The notes under the pieces were generated by a model. The model did not search any database, was not told the DNA's origin, and was given only the letters and a program-made list of their open reading frames with translations. 64,000 bases of DNA, taken from positions 1 to 64,000 of the forward strand of contig NZ_JAHCST010000051.1 of the NCBI RefSeq assembly GCF_018476525.1, given 5' to 3'. Every line of letters begins with the position of its first letter. The first letter of the stretch is position 1. The DNA is from Acrocarpospora catenulata (GTDB lineage Bacteria > Actinomycetota > Actinomycetes > Streptosporangiales > Streptosporangiaceae). Positions 56,065 to 64,000 of the stretch are shown one piece after another. A program made the translations under genes and the position numbers.

Positions 56065-56136
56065 TGATTCATGCGGCGACGGACACCGCTGTCTGGGGGC
56101 CACCGTCCGGACTCCCCGCGCGAGCGGAGGAGTTCC

Positions 56137-57267
56137 TCACGGGAGGATCGCCAGGTTGGTCGCCCAGTGCACCGGGAGTCGCTTGATGGACAGCACCGGC
56201 TCGCCGGGCCTCCAGACGGCGACCATGCTGACGTGGTCACTCTCCAGCGGATAGGCGTCCGGGCTTGTGACGAATGCCCCCGCCAGTACCAGTCGGCCGT
56301 CCGGCGTCCAGAGCATTCTTCGGGTCTTGACGTCTGCGGGCGTGGGCATCGACGGCAGTCGCGTCCATTGCAGGGTTCCGGTGTCCAGCACCCAGACGTC
56401 GAGGTACGCATGGGCCGCCGAACTGGGACCGAGGAACGGGACAGCGATGTACCTGCCGTCGGAGCTGACCTCGCCGTCCCAGACCTCGCCCGAGCGGGTC
56501 GGTCTGCTGATCGGCTGCTCCTTCTTGGCGCCCGGGACCACCAGGGCGAAGTCCTTGTCCTGCCGCTGTACCAATAGCTTCCGGGAAGTCCACGCCACGA
56601 TCCGCGGATATTTGGCGATCTTACGCAGGCTGTCGTGAGCCAGGAGGATCGAGGTGCGGTTGTGGATGGTGTGCAGGCCGTACGGGGTGTCGTTCACCGG
56701 AAGCGCACCGCAGTAGGTCCAGCGGGGGTGGCGTAGGAGCTTCCCGTTCTCGGCCAGCTTGCGTACGGTGCACGGACCGCCATGGACTGGCTGGTCGGTG
56801 ATCCAGAGGCCCGAGTCGTTGAAGGCGGGGAACGCGGACCAGCCAGTGGACAGCTTCCGCGCCCGGGAGCCCTTGAGCAGGTACACCCACGCCTGGTTGA
56901 CCGCCGGCCCAGCCACCTCGACCAAGGCATGCCTGCCCCGGACGGTGGTGAAGACGGTGATCTTCGGGTCCGGGTCCGGCAAGCCCACGACGGGCGTCAG
57001 GGTGCCGGTATCGACATCCATCACCGCCGGAGCCGGGTCGGCCCCGGCGAAGCCGCTGACGAACAGGCGGATCCCGCTACCGGGGCCGAGCGGCTGTCCT
57101 GAGATGGGCCGGTGGAGGCCTTGCTCACGCACCGGGGTGAGCCGCGTGATCTCCCCAGTGGGCTGCACAGTTGGAGGTACGGAGACACAACCTACCGAAC
57201 ACGCCAGCACCAACAGCGGAGATCTCCTGATCACACCGGACACTCCCGGCGTCATGAGGAGAGCCAT
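56137..57267 (-). CDS. Exported beta-propeller protein
   Basis: 376 residues from ATG 57267 (AAGGG eight bases upstream). The N-terminus MALLMTPGVSGVIRRSPLLV has a hydrophobic core followed by two Cys (LACSVGC), so a lipoprotein is possible. The rest reads as repeated blades (ALVEVAGPAVNQAWVYLLKG, VWVLDTGTLQW, LWTPDGRLVLAG), a WD40/TolB-like propeller. No catalytic motif; a sensor or binding role is likely. Confidence 0.75.
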   Translation of the reverse strand: MALLMTPGVSGVIRRSPLLVLACSVGCVSVPPTVQPTGEITRLTPVREQGLHRPISGQPLGPGSGIRLFVSGFAGADPAPAVMDVDTGTLTPVVGLPDPDPKITVFTTVRGRHALVEVAGPAVNQAWVYLLKGSRARKLSTGWSAFPAFNDSGLWITDQPVHGGPCTVRKLAENGKLLRHPRWTYCGALPVNDTPYGLHTIHNRTSILLAHDSLRKIAKYPRIVAWTSRKLLVQRQDKDFALVVPGAKKEQPISRPTRSGEVWDGEVSSDGRYIAVPFLGPSSAAHAYLDVWVLDTGTLQWTRLPSMPTPADVKTRRMLWTPDGRLVLAGAFVTSPDAYPLESDHVSMVAVWRPGEPVLSIKRLPVHWATNLAILP

Positions 57268-57441
57268 GTGAGACACCCTTTGCCTGACGCGCTTCAAGCT
57301 GACAGTAGGTCACTGAATCTGACACTTGAGAGTAGACCCCCTCCTCGGCGCCGAACAGGGGTGACATTGGCGTCGGGATGTCGGGCGCTGGAAACCCGAA
57401 TGCCGCGATGGCGCCCGTCTGGCCGCTGCCATGATGGGTTG

Positions 57442-57591
57442 GTGCCGTCACCTCAGGACCCCGAAGCTGCTGTGCTAATAGATTTCCTCGACGCCCAACG
57501 AGGCAGCGTCCTGTCCATTGTTGACGGCCTGGCCGAGGACTCGTTGAACGCTCAGATCCTGCCCTCCGCGGCGCGGCGCGCCGCCGGTTGA
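57442..57591 (+). pseudogene. DinB/DUF664 N-terminal fragment
   Basis: GTG 57442 begins PSPQDPEAAVLIDFLDAQRG and then SVLSIVDGLAEDSLNAQILPS, the first helix of DinB-type mycothiol-dependent enzymes; the frame stops after 49 residues where ~170 are expected. Confidence 0.55.
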
Positions 57592-57798
57592 GTCGGCATG
57601 AGGCGCGGTATCGAGATTGCTCTCAACCCGTTTTCTCATGCTGCTCGCCTTCGTCTCGACGGCCGGTCCGGCACGGCGCACCTCGTTCCACCACACGGGC
57701 GGCCCGAGCTGCCTGGCGGCCGGGACCGGCCTCAGGCCGCCGCCCTTGATCCCTAAAACGCAATCCGGCAGTGCGGCAGGATCTACTCAATCAGCCCT

Positions 57799-57860
57799 TT
57801 GGTCCTGCTGCCCACCGAAGCGCCTTGGAATCCCATCGAGCCAATGGTCCGGAGCCATGT
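57799..57860 (+). pseudogene. Possible transposase scrap
   Basis: One frame reads VLLPTEAPWNPIEPMVRSH, reminiscent of the LP...P(W)xNPIE motif near the third acidic residue of IS630-type transposases. Too short to be sure. Confidence 0.25.
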
Positions 57861-57871
57861 AAAGCTCCCTG

Positions 57872-58246
57872 ATGTACGCTCACGACCACGGCTCAATTGT
57901 GACCCTGATGTCCATGTTGACTTGGGAGGATTCCATTGGTCCGCAGCATCAAGCTCTTGCCCTTCACCTTCAGTTCCGTACCGTGACCAAGGAGAAGGGG
58001 CGGGACGACCCCGACGACTTCTCGGGGATCGGCCTCGGCCGCGTGGCCTTCATATTGACCGTCATGGCCCTGAGACACCCTTGGCAGACGCTCAAGGAAC
58101 TGCTCATGGTGGTCCGCCGACTGGGCCGCAGGGCGCTCAGGCTCGCAATGGCTTCCGTCAAACTGGTGGCCGTAATCATGTTGTCGCGCCGAAGAGATCG
58201 ACGCCCCACCTTCGAGGACTACCTGCATGGCCCCGACGAGGAATGA
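57872..58246 (+). CDS. Hypothetical protein with one membrane segment
   Basis: 124 residues. The N-terminal third is unremarkable and its start is uncertain; GRVAFILTVMALRHPWQTL and LRLAMASVKLVAVIMLS are hydrophobic/basic helices, and it ends RPTFEDYLHGPDEE. It ends ~70 bases before tRNA scar 3. Function unknown. Confidence 0.4.
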   Translation: MYAHDHGSIVTLMSMLTWEDSIGPQHQALALHLQFRTVTKEKGRDDPDDFSGIGLGRVAFILTVMALRHPWQTLKELLMVVRRLGRRALRLAMASVKLVAVIMLSRRRDRRPTFEDYLHGPDEE

Positions 58247-58314
58247 GACCGGGTCGGCGGCTGTCCTGGTCCCCGTGGGCCAATTGCACGGAAGATCGAA
58301 CAGATGTCAGAAAT

Positions 58315-58406
58315 GATCAAGGCCCGGGTCTGGGCATCTCTCCTGACCTGGGCCTTCCTACGTGGAGCGGGTGACGGGAATCGAACCCGCGCTGTCAGCT
58401 TGGGAA
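58315..58406 (-). repeat. tRNA-Gly(CCC) 3'-half plus terminator scar (copy 3)
   Basis: Read on the minus strand, 58406-58365 is the 3' half of tRNA-Gly from the CCC anticodon loop (TTCCCAA) through the T-arm to the acceptor, followed by a 12-bp terminator hairpin (58319-58330 with 58345-58356). No 5' half is present. The 42-base core is identical to 63431-63472. Confidence 0.85.
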
Positions 58407-58409
58407 GGC

Positions 58410-58562
58410 GTGTTCTTCGCCCACCCAGAGAGCCCGTGGCAACGCGGCACCAACGAGAACACCAACGGTCTGCTCCGTCAGTACTTCCCGTCACCGCGCT
58501 GCGGACCTACGCACTGTGGAGCATCGTCTCAACCATCGGCCTCGCAAGACCTGGGGATGGGG
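58410..58562 (+). pseudogene. IS30-family transposase C-terminal relic
   Basis: From 58410 one frame reads FFAHPESPWQRGTNENTNGL and LLRQYFP; from 58501 another reads ADLRTVEHRLNHRPRKTWGW. Both are hallmarks of the IS30 DDE domain end, offset by a frameshift. The relic fills the gap between the tRNA scar and the LAL gene's stop. Confidence 0.8.
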
Positions 58563-61172
58563 TCAACCGCCTCTACCGCGAACAAGGTCGGTGGTCAGCA
58601 CGCGCTTGAGGGAAGAGCGGTCGGAGACGCCGAGCTTGGCGTAGGCGCTCTGGAGGTGGTTGTTCACCGTCCGAACCGAAAGGACCAGCCGTTCCGCGAT
58701 CTGTTTGCTGGTCAAGCCCGCGCACGCCATCCGGGCGATCTCCTCTTCGCGCCGGGTCAGGCCGGGCGAGGTGAGGCGGGCCAGCGCGGGCGTGCGCAGG
58801 CCCTCGCAGCGTGCCGCCAGCATCCACGCCCTGCTGGAGGCGGCCCGCGAGAAGGCACCACGGCCCGCGCTTTCCCAGGCTTGTGCGGCTTGGGCGCTGG
58901 CCTCGGCCGCGCAGGGCAGCCAGCCGATTCGCAGGAAACCCGATGTCACCTCCTCCAGCGCGGCGCCATCTCCGCAGGTCGCAGCGCGGGCGTGGGAGGC
59001 CAGCAGGACGGCCAGGTCGCCGTCCTGTGCCTGGACCAGCTCCGCCAGGCGGTCGACGGCCAGTTCGGCATGGCCGAGCCGTACGGCCGTGTGCAGTGCG
59101 ATGGTCTCGAATGCCACCGCGCCCAGCTGTCGCGCCACCGTGGCGGTGCCCAGGGCGAACTCGACCGCGTTGCCCAGCTCGCCGGAAACGGCGATCACCC
59201 AGGGTTCTGTCAGGTAGCGCCACGAGTCCTGCATGGCGCTGAGCCGAGTGAAGTGGGCCGCGCCCGCCTCGAACGCCGCCCGTGCCGCGGGCGCGTCGCC
59301 GCGTATGGCGAGCAGGTGGGCGTACTCGATCTGGCAGATCCCGGCCAGAACGCCATCACGATGCTGTCGTAGGGCGTCGCTCAGCAGCCGCCTGGCTTCG
59401 ATGAGGCGGCCATTGAGCCGGGCGGCCGTCGCGCGGTGCAACGCCAGAGCGTGGTAGGCGTGGGCCGAGCTTCTGGCCGAGCCGACCAGCGCGGCGAGGC
59501 TGTCCATGGCGGCGTCCACACCGGCCAGGTCGCCCAGCGACATGCTGCTCATCGCCCAGTTGGTGTGCAGGGGGACGACCGTGACAGGTACGGCGTCCAG
59601 CCACTGGGCGTGGTCGTCGACCGCCTGGCCGACCGCGGTCAGCGCGTCGTGGTAGCGGCCGATCATGGCGAGACTCGCCGCCTTGCAGTTCAGCGCCTGC
59701 GCCCGTACGGCCGCGGTAACCGGCGGCTCGGTCAGCAGCGCTTCGGCGAATTCCAAGACCTCCTGAGCGCTACGCCGATCGACCATCATCATCAACATGA
59801 GCGTGCTGAGGTCCTGCCGTAAGGCGGGCTCGGTGACCTCGTCGCGGGCTCGGGTCAGCAGCTCCAAGGCCTCCTCGTCGCGGCCCAGCGCCAGACCCAG
59901 GCTCCACGCCCGGGTGAGCGCCAACTCGGTGCGCCGCCGCTCGTCGCTGGGCCGGTCGAGTACCTGGGCGATCACGGCCTCCGCTTGGACCGCCTGGCCG
60001 GAGTAGTTGAGCAGCGTGCCGAGCATGATGACGGCATCCACCCGGTCATGGTCGTTCCCGTCGGCGGCCTCGGCGGCTCGGGCCAGGCGTAGCGCCAGTG
60101 GGTAGTCGTGGGCCGCCCAGGCGAGGCGGCAGGCCCGCACGAGCGGGCCCGCCTCCGTGTTGGTCCCGCCCTCCAGCCGCCACACGGCGATCCGCACCGC
60201 ATCCTCCCGTCGGCGTGCCCCGGTGTCACGCAAACCTTCGGCCAGCTGGCGGTATCTCCGCTGCTGACGCAGGATGGGGAGTCGGGTTCGCACGGCTTCG
60301 CCGTACAGGGGGTGGGCAAGCCGGACGTTGGTCCTGCGCTCGTCGGTCACGATCTGGACCAGCCCGCGCGGCTCCGCCTCCTCGACCGCCTCCGGGCTGG
60401 TCAGCGCGACCAGCGGGGCCAGGCCCAACGGCTCGGCGAGCGCCACCAACTCGACCACGGCGGTCACCGCCTCTCCGAAACGGCCCATCCGGCGCTCGAT
60501 CAGCTCGATCAGCCGGGGGGCGCGGGGAACCGCACCCTCCAGCCGCCAGGCGCGGTCCTCGCCCGACCGCACCAGGGTCTCCCCCTCCAGAGCCGCGGCA
60601 ACCAGTTCGCGTACCAGCAATACATTGCCCTGGCTGAGCGCGTGCAGGCGCTCGGCGCTGGCCGCCTCCACCGGGCCGCCGAGAGCGGTGACCAGCACCG
60701 TCGTCATTTCCGCATCGGTGAACGCGGCCAGGTCGAACCGATGACCGAGATCGTCTTCCCACAGAGCCCGTACCGAATCCGGGCAGTCCTCCCCCGACCG
60801 AACAGTCGCGAGCACCCGCATCCGCGCGGCCAGTTGTTGTGTGAGGGCCGCGGAGGACGCGTCGAGGAGATGGGCATCGTCCACCACCAGCAGAGACGGC
60901 TTGCGCGCGAGGATCGCCTCGCCCGCCCACCGCAGCGGGTGAGGACCCGGGTCCCCGTCAGGGAGGAACGGCGCGAAAGCGCCCAGCGGAAGGGCGCGCG
61001 CGGCCTGACTACCCCGGACCTGAACCGTCGCGGGAAACACGGAGGCCACCTCAGACGCCAGCCGGCTCTTCCCCACCCCGGCAGGCCCGACGATCACGAC
61101 ATTGCGCCCCCGCAGCGTCGTCCTGATCCAGTCCCGTTCGCGCTGCCGGCCTACGAACGGCCACGTGTCCAC
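58563..61172 (-). CDS. LAL-type LuxR transcriptional regulator
   Basis: 869 residues. N-terminal AAA/STAND ATPase with Walker A GPAGVGKSR, Walker B LLVVDDAHLLD; a long helical repeat middle; C-terminal LuxR helix-turn-helix (LTRREEEIARMACAGLTSKQ and RTVNNHLQSAYAKLGVSDRS). Typical size for LAL activators that control secondary metabolism or sugar use. It occupies half of the region bracketed by the two identical tRNA scars. Target unknown; the divergent lipoprotein gene is a candidate. Confidence 0.93.
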   Translation of the reverse strand: MDTWPFVGRQRERDWIRTTLRGRNVVIVGPAGVGKSRLASEVASVFPATVQVRGSQAARALPLGAFAPFLPDGDPGPHPLRWAGEAILARKPSLLVVDDAHLLDASSAALTQQLAARMRVLATVRSGEDCPDSVRALWEDDLGHRFDLAAFTDAEMTTVLVTALGGPVEAASAERLHALSQGNVLLVRELVAAALEGETLVRSGEDRAWRLEGAVPRAPRLIELIERRMGRFGEAVTAVVELVALAEPLGLAPLVALTSPEAVEEAEPRGLVQIVTDERRTNVRLAHPLYGEAVRTRLPILRQQRRYRQLAEGLRDTGARRREDAVRIAVWRLEGGTNTEAGPLVRACRLAWAAHDYPLALRLARAAEAADGNDHDRVDAVIMLGTLLNYSGQAVQAEAVIAQVLDRPSDERRRTELALTRAWSLGLALGRDEEALELLTRARDEVTEPALRQDLSTLMLMMMVDRRSAQEVLEFAEALLTEPPVTAAVRAQALNCKAASLAMIGRYHDALTAVGQAVDDHAQWLDAVPVTVVPLHTNWAMSSMSLGDLAGVDAAMDSLAALVGSARSSAHAYHALALHRATAARLNGRLIEARRLLSDALRQHRDGVLAGICQIEYAHLLAIRGDAPAARAAFEAGAAHFTRLSAMQDSWRYLTEPWVIAVSGELGNAVEFALGTATVARQLGAVAFETIALHTAVRLGHAELAVDRLAELVQAQDGDLAVLLASHARAATCGDGAALEEVTSGFLRIGWLPCAAEASAQAAQAWESAGRGAFSRAASSRAWMLAARCEGLRTPALARLTSPGLTRREEEIARMACAGLTSKQIAERLVLSVRTVNNHLQSAYAKLGVSDRSSLKRVLTTDLVRGRGG

Positions 61173-61270
61173 GGTGCCTCCCGAGGCTCTCCGGCCGATA
61201 GTACGACCGGCCGTATCTGAGTAACGAACTACTCAGGCTGATCGCACCGGTACGGCGGAGCGTTTGACGC

Positions 61271-62311
61271 ATGAGAAAAACATGCTTGGCCCTGACCGTG
61301 CTCCTTCTGCTGCTCTCCACCGGCTGCGCGGCCCTCGCGAAGAGTGCCAAGATCGTCGCCATCGCGGTCGGGACCTTAGGCGAGGACCCGTTCTTCGAAC
61401 TGCCGATCCCCGAGAAGCCCATCGCCCCAGGACCCAACGGCGGCCTTCGCCCCGGCGACACCCCTGGCCTCTACGGCGGCTCGCTACACAAACGAACCTG
61501 CGACAAGGCCCTGCTGACGAGATTCCTGATCGACCCCAAGAACCGTGCGAAGGCGACCGCCTGGGCCTCCGTACGGAGGATCCCCGTCAAGGGCATCCGT
61601 GACTACATCAGGAAACTGACCCCGGTGATTCTGCGCAACGACACCCTCGTCCGTAACCACGGCTTCGCCCACGGCGTGAGCACGGCGGCCGACGCCCTGC
61701 TTCAGGCTGGCACTGGCGTGCTGGCGGACGACCAGGGCCAGCCGGTCGTCAAGTGCAACTGCGGCAACCCACTGGCTGAGCCTCAGGCGACCCTCGACGA
61801 CATCCAACCGGACATCATCGTCCAGTCCGAGTGGCGCCTGCGGTTCGAAAAGCACAAGGCGACCCGGGTCAAGCCACCGAAGTCGCGGCGGATCCGCGCG
61901 TTCTCCCTGCTGAACGTGGACACGGGCAAGGGCATCCGCCGCCCGGCGGGCAGCGAGGGCCGCGACGACAAGGCGCTGCCCTCGGCCGCGCCCACCGTCC
62001 TCGGCAGGTGGCAGTCCGGCGAGCCGGCCTCGGTCGTCGAGGTGACGGCCACCGGCGAGAAGGCCTACTCGGGCATGCTCGCCGACGATCTGGCCATCAC
62101 CGACGACTGCGCGGTCAGCGCGGGCACCCGGACCTGGACGGTCAAGGGCCGCGATCCCGACTACACCGGTTCGCTGTACTTCATCGACCTCGGTACGTGT
62201 GAGCCGCAGAACCCCGTACCGGCGCGATGGCGGGTGATCGACCAGAACAGGATCACGATGTGCGCGACGGTGCTCGGCCAGGAGCAGTGCGTCGAGCTCA
62301 CCCGGGCATGA
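61271..62311 (+). CDS. DUF6777 lipoprotein
   Basis: 346 residues. Lipoprotein-like N-terminus RKTCLALTVLLLLLSTGC; then GGLRPGDTPGLYGG, KAL, YIRKLTPVILRNDTLV, NHGF and KCNCGNPLAEP in the order of DUF6777. C-terminal half (from about 215) is a separate beta-rich domain. Surface lipoprotein of unknown role in many actinomycetes. Divergent from the LAL regulator with a 98-base gap. Confidence 0.8.
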   Translation: MRKTCLALTVLLLLLSTGCAALAKSAKIVAIAVGTLGEDPFFELPIPEKPIAPGPNGGLRPGDTPGLYGGSLHKRTCDKALLTRFLIDPKNRAKATAWASVRRIPVKGIRDYIRKLTPVILRNDTLVRNHGFAHGVSTAADALLQAGTGVLADDQGQPVVKCNCGNPLAEPQATLDDIQPDIIVQSEWRLRFEKHKATRVKPPKSRRIRAFSLLNVDTGKGIRRPAGSEGRDDKALPSAAPTVLGRWQSGEPASVVEVTATGEKAYSGMLADDLAITDDCAVSAGTRTWTVKGRDPDYTGSLYFIDLGTCEPQNPVPARWRVIDQNRITMCATVLGQEQCVELTRA

Positions 62312-62505
62312 TCGGGGTCAGCCCTGTCCACACGCCAACGCCTGCTTGACCTGTCCGGTGGGATCTGGCTAGACCGATGAGGCGGGTCAGCAGGCCGGCC
62401 ACGATATCCAGATCGATGATCAGGAATTCACGTCGGCTCGCGGAGGCGGTAGAAGTGGACGTTGGTGGACGCGGCCGTGTACTCGATGTCCTCGCGTTCC
62501 TGGTC

Positions 62506-62946
62506 CTACGTGTCTTGGCTCGCCATCTCTCTGCCGCCCAAGCGGTCGGCGACGAACGCCGTGAGCGCCTGTCGGGACGGGTGCCCCCAGCCGATGCAGA
62601 ACGGATGCCCTGCCGGGTCCGCGTACACCTGGTGTCCTTCGGCGGCGTCGAGATCGGGAGCTGGTTGGAGCAGCCGGGCACCGAGGGCGATTGCTTCTTC
62701 GTGCGCGGCTCGCGGGTCGTCGACATGCAGGTCGAGATGCACTTGCTGGGGAGCCCCGTGCGGCCAGTCGGGCGGAACATGGTCCGGCGCCAACTGTACG
62801 CCGATCCGCCAATCTCCAGCGGCGTCGACGACGCTGTGCCAATCGTCGTCTTCGAAGACGTGCCCGCCGAACATACCGGCCCAGAACGCACTCTCGGCAC
62901 GTAGGTCAGCCGCGTCGAACACGATCACCTGACGCACCATGTCCAT
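62506..62946 (-). CDS. VOC-superfamily (glyoxalase/bleomycin-resistance-like) protein
   Basis: 146 residues from ATG 62946. Two beta-alpha-beta-beta-beta modules: QVIVFDAADLRAESAFWAGM and VHLDLHVDDPRAAHEEAIALGA, ending with QVYADPAGHPFCIGW, a common VOC C-terminal pattern. Metal ligands are not fully evident; it may be a binding or dioxygenase-like protein. Confidence 0.85.
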   Translation of the reverse strand: MDMVRQVIVFDAADLRAESAFWAGMFGGHVFEDDDWHSVVDAAGDWRIGVQLAPDHVPPDWPHGAPQQVHLDLHVDDPRAAHEEAIALGARLLQPAPDLDAAEGHQVYADPAGHPFCIGWGHPSRQALTAFVADRLGGREMASQDT

Positions 62947-63185
62947 GACACGCACACTACGGGAGTGAGTGCTCGTTTTCGGGCCAGCGGGGCATTCCAG
63001 TGAGAGCGGGTGACGGAAATGGTTGACCATGCCTCGACCCCTGCGGCTCTTCCCTGAACGACACCGGGCGGCTTGATACGAACTTCTCGCTGAGTTCCGC
63101 GATGTGATGGCGTATTTCGTCAATGTCCACGCACGACATCGTGGCCAGCGAAGATCCCAATGGCGTCACCGGCAGACTCGGCGGC

Positions 63186-63412
63186 ATGATGGATCGGATG
63201 GGCCATGCGAGTACCAAGGCAGCAACATCTACCTGCAAGGATCCGAGGCCGCTGACGCTCTGGGGCAGATCATCAAAGAGAGCATGAAGCCCCATACCGA
63301 CGACAGCCAGGCGGGCGTGATAGAGCCGACCAGCCGAGATCAACTGTTCTGGTACGACGACCGAAAGCGCTTCATAAAAAGATCAAGGCCCGGGTCTCAA
63401 AACCATCGGTGA
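63186..63412 (+). pseudogene. Tyrosine integrase C-terminal relic
   Basis: MMDRMGHASTKAA (from 63186), shifting frame at ~63222 to NIYLQGSEAADALGQIIKES, matches the end of actinomycete tyrosine integrases, where the R..GH...TT-like motif and a terminal helix lie next to the tRNA attachment site. It ends 19 bases before the last tRNA scar copy core, as an integrase would. Confidence 0.7.
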
Positions 63413-63472
63413 TCTGGGCCTTCATGCTGAGAGCGGGTGACGGGAATCGAACCCGCGCTGTCAGCTTGGGAA
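63381..63472 (-). repeat. tRNA-Gly(CCC) 3'-half plus terminator scar (copy 4)
   Basis: The 42-base tRNA core (63431-63472) is identical to copy 3; the flanking hairpin (GATCAAGGCCCGGGTC at 63381 with GATCTGGGCC at 63411) has the same layout with a different loop and a T-run. Marks the right end of the bracketed ~5 kb. Confidence 0.85.
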
Positions 63473-63759
63473 TTGCAGGGATCTCGCCTCGTAGGGGCGT
63501 CGACCTGGGGCTGACGACGGTCGTGAGTGACCGGTGGTTGATCCCTCGTAACCGCCCTTAACGGCACGCTAATGGCATGACGATCAGCCCCCGGCCTGGT
63601 GGCGGGCGCGGCCCGCTACCACCTCGCTAACCTGGCTTCTCATGCAAGCGCGGCAGGTGGCGGATGTGATGCCTGCCGCGACGGCGTTCCGACGCTCCTG
63701 TGGTAGTGCAGCATTGTTTGCAGCATCCTTCGTTGCACCTACTGCTGTAAACTGGCTGC

Positions 63760-64000
63760 ATGAGTGTTCGCAAGAGTGTCCCAATGGGACCCGAGGATGT
63801 CACCACTCTGGAGCGCATGCACGCTCCCGTCAGCCCCGAGCGCCAGGCTTTGGCGCAGCTCACCGGTCAGGAGCTGGACGCCAGCTCCTCAGACGCAGAG
63901 ATCCTCGCCGCGTTGGTCCGTGCAGGACGGGATGCCGTTACTCAGCAGGTGGCAACCACCGGGTATGCGGCGTGGGCGGCCGAGATGGACGACGAGGACC
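63760..64000 (+). CDS. Small antitoxin-like protein, 3' end beyond the window
   Basis: ATG 63760 opens MSVRKSVPMGPEDVTTLERM; about 80 codons are in the window (..GRDAVTQQVATTGYAAW). The basic start and helical body resemble ribbon-helix-helix antitoxins. A promoter-like tract with TTTGCAGC and TACTGCTG direct repeats precedes it. A toxin gene may follow outside the window. Confidence 0.4.
   Translation, partial: MSVRKSVPMGPEDVTTLERMHAPVSPERQALAQLTGQELDASSSDAEILAALVRAGRDAVTQQVATTGYAAWAAEMDDED

Overview
The window is high-GC actinomycete DNA: GTG starts are common, neighbouring stops and starts overlap as ATGA or GTGA, and there are twin secreted cellulose-binding enzymes, LAL, GntR, TetR and LysR regulators and a conservon. 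The gene families fit Streptosporangiales (Nonomuraea or Streptosporangium-like) best, but that placement is inference; no rRNA or complete tRNA is present to test it.

Layout. 1-11 kb is a secretome and signalling block: a metzincin-like protease behind a Thr/Pro linker, a small exported protein, an OmpR-type two-component pair, a clan GH-A glycosidase with FN3 and CBM2 domains, a large beta-helix membrane protein, a trypsin-like protease and small exported proteins. 11-24 kb is a mosaic: ABC ATPase plus GntR, a type IV restriction enzyme of the sulfur-binding-domain/HNH type, aminoglycoside phosphotransferase-like and NUDIX enzymes, a tyrosine-integrase relic, a molybdopterin-domain protein coupled to a molbindin, and a PNPOx-like protein. 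24.7-35 kb holds a serine hydrolase, a dipeptide-type ABC transporter operon whose binding-protein gene has lost its middle, a TetR regulator, and a three-gene catabolic operon (tartrate/isopropylmalate-type dehydrogenase, haloacetate-dehalogenase-like hydrolase, M20 peptidase). Both operons carry the same palindromic operator, so they probably form one regulon.

35-46 kb is mixed accessory DNA with broken genes, a PP2C-like phosphatase, a sigma factor coupled to a membrane-anchored propeller protein, an SPFH protein with a GntR regulator, and an AAA ATPase with a nuclease-like tail. 46.7-53.2 kb is the most unusual unit: an ammonium transporter (amt), a 387-residue membrane protein and a complete conservon (sensor kinase, roadblock, DUF742, GTPase) in one overlapping operon. 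This looks like an ammonium transporter wired to a G-protein-like signalling module instead of to the usual PII proteins.

54-64 kb has a divergent SDR/LysR pair, an exported propeller protein and then heavily recombined DNA. Four copies of a tRNA-Gly(CCC) 3' half plus terminator hairpin (near 24.6, 55.9, 58.4 and 63.4 kb), with IS30 and tyrosine-integrase relics, point to repeated integration at one tRNA locus. All fragments lie on the minus strand, so the intact tRNA is expected to the right of this window. The last two copies share an identical 42-base core and bracket about 5 kb carrying a LAL regulator, a DUF6777 lipoprotein and a VOC-fold protein.
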